DNA from: Fibrobacter sp. UWB16
Lineage (GTDB): Bacteria > Fibrobacterota > Fibrobacteria > Fibrobacterales > Fibrobacteraceae
Length of the DNA: 64,000 nt
Direction: 5' to 3'
NCBI RefSeq assembly: GCF_900215325.1
Contig: NZ_OCMS01000001.1
Span: forward strand, 62,001 to 126,000
The notes beneath the pieces were generated by a model, which was not told where the DNA came from, did not search any database, and worked only from the letters and a program-made list of their open reading frames with translations. A program made the translations under genes and the position numbers. Of this stretch, positions 25,390 to 38,808 are shown in pieces. Position 1 is the first letter of the stretch. Each line of letters opens with the position of its first letter.

Positions 25390-27555
25390 ATGAAAAAAGT
25401 AATTCCAGCCCTTTTATTTGCGGCCACTACAGCTGCTACAATCTTTGTAGCCTGTAGCAACGAGTCTAGCGACGAGAACCTCCCAAGAGAAATCATTACG
25501 GAAGTCGAGTCGATCTACGAACTTGGAAAATGTGGCGACGAAAACGAAGGCGACACCGTATACGCCAAAAAAGAAGACGCCGAATACTACTGCCACAACG
25601 AAAACTGGATCCCCGTTTCCAATGAAGAATCTGAAAAATCATCTAGCAGCAGCAAGGTAAGTTCCTCGTCCATGACCAAGGACGAACTCAAGAAGTTCAC
25701 CGAACTGTGTAAGGCTTCTGGAGGTACCACCAAAGACGGTGTTTGCGTCTGTAAAAAAGAGCTCTGCGATGTCGGTGCAGTCTGTAATACCGTTACAGGT
25801 ATTTGCGGCAACCAAAGCAAGCCCACTGATATACCACCGGATTCAAAATCCAGCGACTCTAAATCCAGCGATGACCCTACAGAACTCACCTTCGCTGACC
25901 TGTGCGTAGCTTCCGGCGGCAAAGCAAAAGACGGTATCTGCATCTGCGATAGCGAACGCTGCGACAAAGGTGCTGTCTGCAACACCATCACGGGAGTCTG
26001 CGGGAACCAGAGCAAGCCCTCCGATGTTCCACCGGAATCCGACCCCATCGACCCTTCTACCGACCTTACCTTCAACGATTTGTGCAAGGCGTCTGGCGGT
26101 AATGCCAAAGATGGCATCTGCGTCTGTAAGAAAACATCCTGTGACGAAGGCGTACTCTGCAACACCATCACGGGTGCCTGCGGAAACCAGAGTGAACCTG
26201 TCGAAAACTCTTCGGATTCCAAGTCCAGTTCTTCTACAGAACCCACCTTCGCCGACTTGTGCGAGGCATCCGGCGGTACAGAAAACGACGGAGTCTGCGT
26301 CTGTAAGAGTTCCCCCTGTGACGAAGGCGTGCTTTGCAATACCAAGAGCAAGGAATGCGCCAACAAGGACGTCTTTGAAAAAGAATGCAACGACAGCTAC
26401 GAAACCAAGTGCAGCAACAGCGATGCCGACATCGGATTCGTAAAGGAATGCATAAGAGGAGTCGTTGTGAACCGCTCTTGCGGTACAGTCTCATGTAACG
26501 AAGAAGGAACGGCATGCGGTAAATGCCTCAATAGTGCCCCCCAGACTTGTACCGAAGACAAAAATTTCCACGCAACCGTCACCCGCTGCGAAAACGGAAA
26601 GAAGGTAACAGAAAGTTGCGGAGCATTCTCCTGCGACCCGCGCGACAACGGTTGCGGCGAATGCACGAACTACGAACACACCTGCACCAACGATGAAGCC
26701 GGAAAGGGAACCGTCTACGAGTGCGTCGCCGGCGAAGCCAAGAAGGCCATTTCCATATGCGGCAACAAGTCATGCCGTACCGACAAGGCTATCTGTGGCG
26801 AATGCCTTAACGGCGAACTGAGGTGCGACAACGACATCAACAACAACGCCATCATGTACAGGTGCGTCGACGGGCAATGGGAAAGACTCCATAACAAGTT
26901 CGACCCGCTCGACAAGGACAATTACAAATGTCCCGTCGCTTGTAGAGAGGGCACCGATCCACAGATAATGGATTACGAATGCGACATAAACCAATGTTCT
27001 GATTGTGATCCATGCTGGGGTGAACCAATGGTGGGATCTCCCTCCAATCCAAACCCCTGCTACGACGAGAAACGTTGCAAACAAATTCTCAAGGATGAAG
27101 ATCCTGACTACCCGCCGTTCAGGGATTTCGAAACGAAAAATAAATGGAAGGCCCTGATTCCCGAAGAAAAAATGGCCGTGAAGACCGTTACAGGATACAA
27201 CTGGAAAGACTATACCCACACTGACGTTAATGACCGAGTGGGGCCTTTCGAGTTTGACCTTACAAACGAGACGCGCCGCGTATCGTGCAACGCCTTGGGA
27301 ACCTACTTCGGCAAATGCCACAACACCCTGCAGACCTGCATCAACACAAGTTATCACAAAGGCGGATTCATGGTGGTCTGCGCTAACGGTGAACTTATCG
27401 ACGAAGAGAAGAAAGGAGACGGAATCGCTTGCAATTGCGAAATAACAACTAACAACGCCGAGGGATGTTGTTACACCAGAAGTGCCTGCTTCAAGCAAAC
27501 CAACTGGTCTAGGGACCGTTGCGCTAAGCCCAAGAGTACCGCTGCCGACGAATAA
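25390..27555 (+). CDS. Cys-rich repeat lipoprotein
   Basis: 721 residues with lipobox VAC (Cys22). Four Cys-rich modules start near residues 103, 168, 228 and 287, each F-x-(D/E)-L-C-x-A-S-G-G ... D-G-(V/I)-C-(V/I)-C ... C-D-x-G ... C-N-T ... C, joined by Ser/Asp/Pro linkers. From about 330 to 510 a second repeat type (CxxGxxxxxxCG, SCR/SC, CGEC) continues. The C-terminal third is also Cys-rich, ending CCYTRSACFKQTNW. Many even-spaced Cys suggest disulfide-stabilised extracellular modules. I recognise no family. An intrinsic terminator follows. Confidence 0.88.
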   Translation: MKKVIPALLFAATTAATIFVACSNESSDENLPREIITEVESIYELGKCGDENEGDTVYAKKEDAEYYCHNENWIPVSNEESEKSSSSSKVSSSSMTKDELKKFTELCKASGGTTKDGVCVCKKELCDVGAVCNTVTGICGNQSKPTDIPPDSKSSDSKSSDDPTELTFADLCVASGGKAKDGICICDSERCDKGAVCNTITGVCGNQSKPSDVPPESDPIDPSTDLTFNDLCKASGGNAKDGICVCKKTSCDEGVLCNTITGACGNQSEPVENSSDSKSSSSTEPTFADLCEASGGTENDGVCVCKSSPCDEGVLCNTKSKECANKDVFEKECNDSYETKCSNSDADIGFVKECIRGVVVNRSCGTVSCNEEGTACGKCLNSAPQTCTEDKNFHATVTRCENGKKVTESCGAFSCDPRDNGCGECTNYEHTCTNDEAGKGTVYECVAGEAKKAISICGNKSCRTDKAICGECLNGELRCDNDINNNAIMYRCVDGQWERLHNKFDPLDKDNYKCPVACREGTDPQIMDYECDINQCSDCDPCWGEPMVGSPSNPNPCYDEKRCKQILKDEDPDYPPFRDFETKNKWKALIPEEKMAVKTVTGYNWKDYTHTDVNDRVGPFEFDLTNETRRVSCNALGTYFGKCHNTLQTCINTSYHKGGFMVVCANGELIDEEKKGDGIACNCEITTNNAEGCCYTRSACFKQTNWSRDRCAKPKSTAADE

Positions 27556-27575
27556 TTTCATCGACTTTTCAAGAG

Positions 27576-27602
27576 AAAGGAACCGCAAGGTTCCTTTTTT
27601 TT
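27576..27602 (+). terminator. Intrinsic terminator after the Cys-rich lipoprotein
   Basis: Perfect stem AAAGGAACC / GGTTCCTTT closed by a GCAA tetraloop, followed by a T run. Confidence 0.9.
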
Positions 27603-27735
27603 TATAACCACGCCATCAACCTATTTTAAGTACAAATTTCATACAAGGAACCTTGTTTCAAAGCACCAGTAATTTATATTTTATAAAGAAAACTTTATAT
27701 AAACATTATTGCAGCGGTCATCAAAATAGGGCTCT

Positions 27736-31388
<3,653 letters not shown>

Positions 31389-31393
31389 TCGCA

Positions 31394-31448
31394 TTGTCAT
31401 TCCTGCGAAGGCTGTCATTCCCGGTTCCGACCGGGAATCTCCTTTTAC
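31394..31448. repeat. Palindromic repeat after leuB
   Basis: GTCATTCC twice, the second opening a CCCGGTTCCGACCGGG dyad ending GAATCTCCTTTTA, the same right edge as the copy at 34770. Confidence 0.7.
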
Positions 31449-31451
31449 AAA

Positions 31452-31486
31452 AAAAGCGACCGGATTTCTCCGGCCGCTTTTTTTTG
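31452..31486. terminator. Bidirectional intrinsic terminator
   Basis: A-run, stem GCGACCGG / CCGGCCGC (one mismatch), loop ATTTCT, then nine T residues. It sits between convergent leuB and the lipoprotein gene at 31528 and has runs on both sides. Confidence 0.85.
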
Positions 31487-31527
31487 TAAGAAGGATAACT
31501 TAACCTTCGCGAATCAGACGGTTTTTA

Positions 31528-32649
31528 TTACTTAGCGCAACCCGTGCCAAGCGTACCTTCCAAAACGGATTCGCACTGAGTCTTCATCGCAATAGCTTCG
31601 TCGCTACCTGCCGGGAATTCAAGGCATTCGCCCAAGACACCCGGAATGTCGCAAGAAACCATGTCGCCAGACTGCGTTTCACCAGAGCCCTTGTTTTCAG
31701 GATCCTTGTTTTCAGGATCTTCTGTTGCGGTAGATTGAGCCGGCATGAATTCCTTGCAAGCCTTCTGTTCGATTTCAAAAAGCGTTGCCTTATCAAAAGA
31801 TGTACTAGAAGATGCAATGTTCAAGTATGCATCAGCAGTGCAATAGTGGATGCCGCTGAAATCGGCAAAGTTCTTGGAAACGCATTCAAGATGGGACATC
31901 GGGTAAATCGAGTAGTTCATATTGACATAACGTCCATCTTCTGGATCAAGGAACACAAGCTTCTTCTTGGGAACCGTATCGCCCTTCAAGTCTTCATCCT
32001 TATAGAAGTAGCTCCATTCAGCATCATCCATGGTAAAGTCGCATTTTGTTTCAGGCACAAACGTATACTTGTCAAACTCACCACCTTCAATACCGGCCCT
32101 GCACGCATTCTGCACGTTATGAAAGACATTTTCGCGAGTTCTATTTGCAAAGTAACCTTTTTCCGTCGTGCTAGAAACATAGATAACCGTGTTTCCATCT
32201 TCGTCACAAGAACGTTCACCCACAAAAATGCCGTCAGAAGACTTATTTGAAGAAGTCGGATCAATGCGGCACATCATGCTCGTCATGCTGCCCGTATAGC
32301 GGATGGAATCGCGAATGACAAGGTCTTCGCCCTTGATTTCATACGTTGTTGTAATCTTAGCATTGTTCTTTCCATCACTCCCCTTGTACGAAATCGTCCA
32401 GACATCGTCCGTAGCCGCAAAGCCACAGGGATCTGCTTCTTTCACAGAAGAACTGGACGGTTCTTCAGCAACACTCGAAGAACTTGCAACCACAGAACTA
32501 GAACTCGGAGAAGACTCAACAGAACTAGAAGACACCTTCGTATCAGGCGTATCAGAAGCTGACACTGGAGATGAGGAATCATCACCGCAAGCCATAAAAT
32601 TCATAGCCATAGAAAGAGAAAGGCCAAGGCCTATCTTTTTGTAATTCAT
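31528..32649 (-). CDS. Lipoprotein with Ser-rich linker, unknown function
   Basis: 373 residues from the ATG at 32649, which has GGAG eight bases upstream; an in-frame GTG three codons earlier is less likely. Lipobox FMAC, SSSS-type linker to about 70, then a globular part with about ten Cys (WTISYKGSDGKNN, CDFTMDDAEWSYFY). A repeated DPENKDPENK run appears near the C-terminus. No family recognised. Confidence 0.85.
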   Translation of the reverse strand: MNYKKIGLGLSLSMAMNFMACGDDSSSPVSASDTPDTKVSSSSVESSPSSSSVVASSSSVAEEPSSSSVKEADPCGFAATDDVWTISYKGSDGKNNAKITTTYEIKGEDLVIRDSIRYTGSMTSMMCRIDPTSSNKSSDGIFVGERSCDEDGNTVIYVSSTTEKGYFANRTRENVFHNVQNACRAGIEGGEFDKYTFVPETKCDFTMDDAEWSYFYKDEDLKGDTVPKKKLVFLDPEDGRYVNMNYSIYPMSHLECVSKNFADFSGIHYCTADAYLNIASSSTSFDKATLFEIEQKACKEFMPAQSTATEDPENKDPENKGSGETQSGDMVSCDIPGVLGECLEFPAGSDEAIAMKTQCESVLEGTLGTGCAK

Positions 32650-32807
32650 ATATAACACTCCTTTTTTATTTTAATCGTAAGGCCAAATATACAAAGTTTA
32701 TACATAAAAAACAAACTTTTTCTAATAAAAAAAGCAATCAGATTACTCTAGTCGCTTTTTACATTTTCACACAATCGCAAATGAATTACTTAAAAACAAA
32801 CAACAAC
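32650..32807. other. Gap between two lipoprotein genes
   Basis: AT-rich. Contains a loose AAAAAGC / GCTTTTT hairpin at about 32726-32762 that could end the upstream lipoprotein transcript. No gene seen. Confidence 0.4.
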
Positions 32808-34115
32808 TTAATCACTTAAAGACATGCAATGATCGAAAAGGGAATCAACAGCAACTTCCATTTTTTCTGCAAGAGGTTTTACAATCTTATCCTTATATTC
32901 CCCATATTTTTCATAAAACTCAATTGTAGTACTATGTGACCCATCGGCGCATGCAAACTGTAGAGGTCGAGGATTGTCACAAGGAGCAGAACCAAATGCC
33001 TTACTCCGTCTTATCTCATGTAAATTATCCAAGCTATCAAGGGCATTTTTTAAACATACTTTCGTTAAATCAGAAAGGGGGACTGTATCATTTTCAACCT
33101 TATTCTTCTTTCTATCGAGATAGAGCCTTGCGTCAACCGAAGCCATATCAATAGCACTTTCTTCCGAGAACTCGCATTCACAGAAAACCGTCTCCACATA
33201 AATTGGTTCACATGTTCCATCGTAAGGATGAGAATCCGTCATTGGAACATTAGCCAAATTATACCAGTCAATACTTATAATATTAAAGTCTGTATTTTCT
33301 GCATTATAGTTGAATATAAATCGAACGCCCTTTAAATGTGCGAGGACATCTTCCATTGGCACAAGTCCAATTTCAGACCAATTTTGATTATCAGTGTAAA
33401 ATCCAAATCCACCCCACATATTGCACAATTTTTTACTTTTAGACAGAGAATTTTCAGAATCCCACGAATATGTACGGAACCCATAAGTAGATATTTTATT
33501 TAAACTAGCAATAGAATCACTAGGTATAAATTCTACCGTAATATCCCCCGAATATTCCATACAAATTCCTTGCAAAGCGCTAGCATCGACTTCTTTAATG
33601 TTTCCCAAAGAATCCTTCCCCGCAAAATAGAATTCCACAGAAGCACGCCTGTCAAATACATTTTCGGCATCGGAATCAGCTTTATTTTCATTCAATTCAT
33701 ATACAACCTTACCACACAAGCTACCACCGCACTTGTCAATCACATCGGCAAGTGCCATGGAATCATATTCGGCCGTAGCCACACCAGGCCATTCAAATCG
33801 TACATTGCCACCATCGCTCTGTTCTACATGCCAAGTCCAAATACCCGAAGTATTCGTCCCATTATCGAAACCTGTGTGCACGCGGTATTCCGATGTACGG
33901 TTCCACATTTCAGGCGACCATATACACCCTTTTTCCACGGCTTCCAAGGAATCCTTCACGCCAGCCACACTGCACAGCACAGGCGATCGCAGGTTATTCA
34001 GATTATTTCCCATATTCGGAACACTCGTCGATCCCGAAACTGGAGATGAATTGTCGGAGCAAGCCACAAAAAGAAGCGCACCCAAAGCTATCAAGCTGTA
34101 AATTCTCTTGTTCAT
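32808..34115 (-). CDS. Lipoprotein linked to a TIGR02147 gene remnant
   Basis: 435 residues from the ATG at 34115 (GAGGA nine bases upstream); it starts one base after the stop of the TIGR02147-like frame. Lipobox FVAC, then a large domain with several Cys (IWSPEMWNRTSEYRV, GIWTWHVEQSDGGNVRFEWP). The middle looks beta-rich, perhaps carbohydrate-binding-like; that is a guess. No catalytic motif seen. Confidence 0.82.
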   Translation of the reverse strand: MNKRIYSLIALGALLFVACSDNSSPVSGSTSVPNMGNNLNNLRSPVLCSVAGVKDSLEAVEKGCIWSPEMWNRTSEYRVHTGFDNGTNTSGIWTWHVEQSDGGNVRFEWPGVATAEYDSMALADVIDKCGGSLCGKVVYELNENKADSDAENVFDRRASVEFYFAGKDSLGNIKEVDASALQGICMEYSGDITVEFIPSDSIASLNKISTYGFRTYSWDSENSLSKSKKLCNMWGGFGFYTDNQNWSEIGLVPMEDVLAHLKGVRFIFNYNAENTDFNIISIDWYNLANVPMTDSHPYDGTCEPIYVETVFCECEFSEESAIDMASVDARLYLDRKKNKVENDTVPLSDLTKVCLKNALDSLDNLHEIRRSKAFGSAPCDNPRPLQFACADGSHSTTIEFYEKYGEYKDKIVKPLAEKMEVAVDSLFDHCMSLSD

Positions 34116-34116
34116 A

Positions 34117-34737
34117 TTATTTGTCCTCATCTTTATTCAATTTCCAGGTTAGCGGGAATAGTTGCATATTCAAATGATAAATTTGATCAGCCTTTTCTAT
34201 TTCCGAAGGCATTGCGGCAATTTTTCTTCGAAACGAATCGATTTCTTGCACAATGCGTTCATAGCATTCGCGATTGACCGTAAAAGTCACACTAGACACG
34301 CTGCGTTCTTGTGGTTCAAATCGTTCAATTGATTCATCGGCAAGCTGCAACATTTTGTGCTGCATAGCGTGCACGGCATAGGCCATACCTTCCTTTGACG
34401 CGGCTACATTCTTTTCGGTCTGGCGATACGAACCATCCGCACCTTTCTTCAGAAATCCCGCCTTCGTCAAGAATTCGAGCGATTTGCTGACTTCTGCGGC
34501 TGTGATTTCGTTGCAGCAAGTTTTAGCAATCTGCCCTGGAGTGGCGCCAGGCATCATCGGAGCAAGTTCGCGAACAACCTGATTTTTCCAACCATCGAAA
34601 TACTCGACAGCTTCTTTATCGACGACGCGTACTTTGTACTCAAGCGCAATCCGACGCATTTCTTTCCAATACGGCATTTTGGATTCGTCATCCTTGGCAT
34701 TGCAAAAATTGACAAGCGCCTTGAAAATGACACAACC
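34117..34737 (-). pseudogene. TIGR02147-family gene lacking its 5' third
   Basis: The readable frame runs from a TAA at 34738 to the stop at 34117. Family-like sequence (VIFKALVNFCNAKDDESK, then YWKEM, FDGWKNQVVRELAPMM, ALSSVTFTV-type segment SVSSVTFTVNRECYERI and QIYHLNMQLFPLT) begins right at that stop. Members are usually about 260-300 residues; here only about 206 remain, and the first ATG (34677) would give 186. The missing part abuts a palindromic repeat. It may still be translated, since it is one base before a lipoprotein gene; members often neighbour lipoproteins and are thought to be regulators. Confidence 0.7.
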
Positions 34738-34761
34738 TTAATAATTTAAAGCGATAAAAAA

Positions 34762-34830
34762 GGAGATTCCCGATCAAGTCGGGAATGACATACTAAAGAG
34801 GAGGAGCCCGCTCGATGGCGAGCATAACAG
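34762..34830. repeat. Palindromic repeats between adk and TIGR02147 remnant
   Basis: GAGATTCCCGATCAAGTCGGGAATGACAT-type copy (dyad TTCCCGA / TCGGGAA) followed by a GCCCGCTCGATGGCGAGC hairpin. The first lies where the coding start of the TIGR02147 gene is lost. Confidence 0.7.
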
Positions 34831-34835
34831 TTCAA

Positions 34836-34866
34836 TAAAAAACACCCTGCCGCGAGGCAAGGTGCA
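34836..34866 (-). terminator. Intrinsic terminator after adk
   Basis: Minus strand stem CACCTTGCC / GGCAGGGTG (one G-U pair), loop TCGC, then six T residues. Confidence 0.85.
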
Positions 34867-34891
34867 TTCTGAATAAGTTTCAGCGAACGAA

Positions 34892-35488
34892 TTAAGCGTT
34901 CTTCGTGAAGTCCACGTATGCCTTGAGCACGTCGAGGAAGACTTCGTCCGGAGTGTTGTCGCCAACGATGTGGCTGATGATCTTCGGATCGTACTTTTCG
35001 AGAACCTTAGCGGTGGATTCCTTGTAAACCTTGAGACGGTTCTTGATGACGTTTTCGTCAGCGTCGTCCTTACGGCCTTCGATCTTAGCGCGGTTGAGGA
35101 GGCGGGCAACGATAGTAGCTTCGTCCTTGATGTCGAGAACGAAGATGTGCTTCACGTCAACGATCGGCTTGATGAGATCGACCTGAGCAACCGTGCGAGG
35201 AATACCGTCGAGGAGGAGGGTGTCCTTTTCCGGGTTGAGCTTGTTCGTGTTCACGAGGCCTTCAACAAAGCGGCCGAAGATTTCAACGGTTGCTTCATCC
35301 GGAACGAGGAGACCCTTGCTGGAGTAAGAAGCAAGGAGCTTGCCGGATTCGCTAGACGGAGCGATGCCACGGAAGATGTCGCCCGTGGAGAGGTGCTTGA
35401 GAGCGGTCGTAGCGGCGAGCTTTGCGCCCACAGTGCCCTTGCCAGAACCCGGTGCACCGAAGATAAGAACTGCAGAAATCTGAGACAT
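34892..35488 (-). CDS. adk: Adenylate kinase, short form
   Basis: 198 residues. P-loop GAPGSGKGT, AMP-binding STGDIFR, DGIPRT in place of the common DGFPRT, and a LID Arg segment (ARLLNRAKIEGRKDDADENV). The LID is short and without zinc Cys. Converts AMP and ATP to two ADP. Highly biased codon use. Follows clpC after about 110 bases that contain a palindromic repeat, and has its own terminator. Confidence 0.94.
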   Translation of the reverse strand: MSQISAVLIFGAPGSGKGTVGAKLAATTALKHLSTGDIFRGIAPSSESGKLLASYSSKGLLVPDEATVEIFGRFVEGLVNTNKLNPEKDTLLLDGIPRTVAQVDLIKPIVDVKHIFVLDIKDEATIVARLLNRAKIEGRKDDADENVIKNRLKVYKESTAKVLEKYDPKIISHIVGDNTPDEVFLDVLKAYVDFTKNA

Positions 35489-35535
35489 TTATAACCTCAT
35501 AGGTTGATTGTTAATTTTCGCGACAAATATAGAAA

Positions 35536-35582
35536 AAAAGATGACCCCGACACCCTGGAACTCGTCCGGGGCAGGCTCAGCC
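35536..35582. repeat. Palindromic repeat between adk and clpC
   Basis: CCCCGACACC ... GGAACTCGTCCGGGG dyad; on the minus strand TCATC and seven T residues follow, so it may also end the clpC transcript. Confidence 0.55.
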
Positions 35583-35596
35583 GAGGTAACAAAGCA

Positions 35597-38113
35597 CTAC
35601 GACTTGATCTTTTCGCACTTGAACGAGAGCTTGCCATTTTCAACGCCCACGTAAATCGTGGAGAAGTCCGTCATCGTCCCGAGCAAAAGCCCTTCGGCGA
35701 TTTCGTCTTCCACCAGATTCTGAATGGAGCGGCGGATCGGGCGTGCACCCAGCGAAGCATCGTAATTGTGGTTTACGACAAATTCCTTTGCTTCCTGGCT
35801 CATTTCCAAGAGGATACCGCGATCGGAAAGATTCTTCTGCAAGAATCCCATCTGGATATCCACGACAGAAACGAGGTCCTTCTTCGAGAGAGCTCGGAAC
35901 ACAATCTGTTCGTCCACACGGTTCAGGAATTCCGGAGAGAACACGCGCTTGACTTCTTCACGAATAGCGGTTTCCATGCGTTCGTAATCGTCGGTCTCGC
36001 CCATCTTGGTAAAGCCCATGCCACTGCTATGGCGAACTTCACGGGCACCAGCGTTACTCGTCATGATGATAATCGTATTCTTGAAGTTGATCTTGCGGCC
36101 ATAGCTATCCGTCAAAATGCCATCGTCCAAAATCTGGAGGAGCAAGTTGTAAATGTCCGGATGCGCCTTTTCAATTTCATCGAGCAACACCACAGAATAC
36201 GGATGCTTGCGAACCTTTTCGCTCAGCTGACCACCGCCATCTTCAAAGCCCACATATCCCGGAGGAGCGCCAATCAAGCGGCTCACGCTATGCTTTTCCA
36301 TGTATTCGCTCATGTCGATACGCACAAGCGAATCTTCGCTACCGAAAAGTTCCTTGCAAAGCACCTTCGCGAGTTCCGTCTTACCCACACCCGTCGGGCC
36401 CAAGAAGAGGAAGCTGCCCATCGGGCGCTTGTTGTTGCGGATGCCTGCACGGCTACGGCGAATGGATTTCACAATTGCATCCACAGCCTGGTCCTGCCCA
36501 ATCACGCGCTGCTTGATTTCATCGCCAAGGTGGATGAGCTTTTGAGCTTCTTCGCCACCGAGCCTGCGAACCGGAATTCCCGTCATCTTGCTGATGACGT
36601 CACGGATAACGTTGTCATCGACAATCGGCGTTTCGGATTCTTCGCTCTGCAACTGCTTTTTGCGTTCGGCAATGCTGTTCTGCAATTCTTCTTCGCGAGC
36701 GCGAAGCTGGGCTGCCGAAGTGTAATCCTGGTTGGCGACAGCCTCTTCCTTTTTCTGGAGGCATTCGCCAAGTTCGTCTTCCATGTTCTGCAAATCCTGC
36801 GGAATCTTGATGGAATTCAAGCGCACGCGTGCGCCCGCTTCATCGAGCACGTCAATGGCCTTGTCCGGCAAGAAGCGTTCGCTGATGTAGCGTTCACCAA
36901 GTTCAACGGCAGCACGCACAGCATCCGGCGTATAACGCACATTGTGATGTTGTTCATACTTCGGGCGGAGGCCATCGAGAATTTGGATAGAATCTTCGAC
37001 CGTAGGCGGATTCACGACAATCGTCTGGAAGCGGCGTTCAAGAGCCGGATCCTTCTCGATGTACTTGCGGTATTCGTCAAAAGTCGTTGCGCCAATGCAC
37101 TGGAGTTCACCACGTGCAAGAGCGGGCTTAAAGATGTTCGAAGCATCGAGGCTGCCTTCAGAGCCGCCTGCCCCCACAATCGTGTGGAGTTCATCGATAA
37201 AGAGAATCACGGAATTGCCAACGCGCTGGAGTTCCATGATGAGGCCCTTCACGCGTTCTTCAAACTGGCCACGATACTTTGTACCTGCCACCATGGCGGC
37301 AACGTCAAGCGTCACAACGCGCTTGTTCGCAAGCAAATCCGGAATCTTGCGCTGCACAATCTTGAGAGCAAGGCCTTCAATAATCGCAGTCTTGCCCACG
37401 CCCGGTTCACCAATGAGCGCCGGGTTGTTCTTTTTGCGACGGCAAAGGATCTGGATCAAACGTTCAATTTCTGCTTCACGACCGATAATCGGGTCAAGCT
37501 TGCCTGCGCGAGCCATCGCCGTGAGGTCACGACCGAAATGTTCAAGAATCGGCGTCTTGGAACGGGACTGCGGATTCGCCTGACGAGTTTGCGTATAACG
37601 TTCACGCGGTTCATCTTCGGGCTGACCATCATCCATCGGCTGTCCGTCAGCCTGGCGCTTGATTTGCATCAGCATTTCCTGATAGTTTTCAAACGTCACG
37701 TTGTACGTCGAGAGCGTTGCTGCCGCCGGAGAATCGGTCTGCTGCAAAATGGCAAGCATCAAGTGTTCGGGGCCAATGAACTGGACGCCCTCTTCCTTGG
37801 CAATCTTTGCTGCATTGTAAAGCACAGCCTTGCACTGCGCCGTAAAAGTCAAAAGGCCGCCGTGGGCATCGCCACCGACCGTCATGAGGCCACCGTTCGT
37901 ACTCAGCGCACGCTGGATGGTTTCACTGAGTTCTGTCAGGTTGACCTTCAAAGCCTTGAGCGTTTCCGAGGCAACACCAGAATCCTCGCGAACAAGACCA
38001 AACAAAAGGTGTTCTACCGTTACGCAGTCGCTCCCTAAATTGCGGGCCGCAATACGTGCCGCCTGCAGCGCTGCTTTTGCCTTAGCTGAAAAAATACCGT
38101 TAATATCTGCCAT
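35597..38113 (-). CDS. clpC: Clp protease ATPase subunit ClpC
   Basis: 838 residues. N-terminal double Clp_N repeat (1-145), AAA+ module 1 with GEPGVGKT, a middle region with a UVR-like motif (about 445-480, LQKKEEAVANQDYTSAAQLR), AAA+ module 2 with GPTGVGKT, and a D2-small domain. A short middle domain with UVR marks ClpC rather than ClpB. It should unfold substrates for ClpP. Last gene of the operon lysS - lolC/E - lolD - clpC. Confidence 0.93.
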   Translation of the reverse strand: MADINGIFSAKAKAALQAARIAARNLGSDCVTVEHLLFGLVREDSGVASETLKALKVNLTELSETIQRALSTNGGLMTVGGDAHGGLLTFTAQCKAVLYNAAKIAKEEGVQFIGPEHLMLAILQQTDSPAAATLSTYNVTFENYQEMLMQIKRQADGQPMDDGQPEDEPRERYTQTRQANPQSRSKTPILEHFGRDLTAMARAGKLDPIIGREAEIERLIQILCRRKKNNPALIGEPGVGKTAIIEGLALKIVQRKIPDLLANKRVVTLDVAAMVAGTKYRGQFEERVKGLIMELQRVGNSVILFIDELHTIVGAGGSEGSLDASNIFKPALARGELQCIGATTFDEYRKYIEKDPALERRFQTIVVNPPTVEDSIQILDGLRPKYEQHHNVRYTPDAVRAAVELGERYISERFLPDKAIDVLDEAGARVRLNSIKIPQDLQNMEDELGECLQKKEEAVANQDYTSAAQLRAREEELQNSIAERKKQLQSEESETPIVDDNVIRDVISKMTGIPVRRLGGEEAQKLIHLGDEIKQRVIGQDQAVDAIVKSIRRSRAGIRNNKRPMGSFLFLGPTGVGKTELAKVLCKELFGSEDSLVRIDMSEYMEKHSVSRLIGAPPGYVGFEDGGGQLSEKVRKHPYSVVLLDEIEKAHPDIYNLLLQILDDGILTDSYGRKINFKNTIIIMTSNAGAREVRHSSGMGFTKMGETDDYERMETAIREEVKRVFSPEFLNRVDEQIVFRALSKKDLVSVVDIQMGFLQKNLSDRGILLEMSQEAKEFVVNHNYDASLGARPIRRSIQNLVEDEIAEGLLLGTMTDFSTIYVGVENGKLSFKCEKIKS

Positions 38114-38127
38114 AAATTTCCTTCCAC

Positions 38128-38808
38128 CTACTCCGCATTCTGAATAACACCATTATGCATAATCACACGGCGTTTTGCAAACTGAGCCAGTTTTTCATCG
38201 TGCGTCACTATCAAGAACGCCTGATGGAATTTTTCATTAAGTTCGCCAAAGAGTTCGTTCAATTTCGCCGAATTCGCTTCGTCCAGGTTACCGCTCGGTT
38301 CATCTGCAAAAACGAGAGATGGGCTATTCATGAGCGCACGCGCAATTGCAATTCGCTGGCGTTCGCCGCCCGAAAGTTCTCGCGGCAAATGCTTGAGGCG
38401 TTCCTTGAGTCCAACCGTTTCCAAAAGCATTTCAGCACGTTCACGGCATTCCTTTTCGGGAGTCCCGAGAATGCGGCCCGGCACACAGACGTTTTCGAGT
38501 GCCGTAAATTCCGTCAACAAATGATGGAACTGGAAAACGAACCCAACATGCTTCCGATGGTACATATCGCGTTCTTCGCTACTGAATTTACTGAGCGGCT
38601 TGCCCTTGAACAAAATCTCACCCGAAGTCGGCGTATCAAGCATTCCGACCAAATTCAAGAACGTCGATTTGCCGGAGCCCGACGAACCCGTGAGCGCCAC
38701 AAGTTCGCCCGCATCCATCGAAAAATTCACGCCCTTGAGGATTTCAAGTTTTTCACCCGTCTCGGAGAAAACTCTGCGAAGGTCGACTGTTTGCAATAAA
38801 CTACTCAT
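38128..38808 (-). CDS. lolD: Lipoprotein-release ABC ATPase LolD
   Basis: 226 residues from the ATG at 38808. Walker A GSSGSGKS, LSGGERQR signature, Walker B LVFADEPSGNLDE (the MacB/LolD-type SGNLD). The start overlaps the LolC/E stop by eight bases (ATGAGTAG). Powers release of outer-membrane lipoproteins from the inner membrane, fitting the many lipoproteins here. clpC follows after 14 bases. Confidence 0.93.
   Translation of the reverse strand: MSSLLQTVDLRRVFSETGEKLEILKGVNFSMDAGELVALTGSSGSGKSTFLNLVGMLDTPTSGEILFKGKPLSKFSSEERDMYHRKHVGFVFQFHHLLTEFTALENVCVPGRILGTPEKECRERAEMLLETVGLKERLKHLPRELSGGERQRIAIARALMNSPSLVFADEPSGNLDEANSAKLNELFGELNEKFHQAFLIVTHDEKLAQFAKRRVIMHNGVIQNAE

Noticed and set aside
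35504-38038. An 844-codon plus-strand frame across clpC
   Set aside because: Antisense shadow of ClpC, whose domains are all present on the minus strand.
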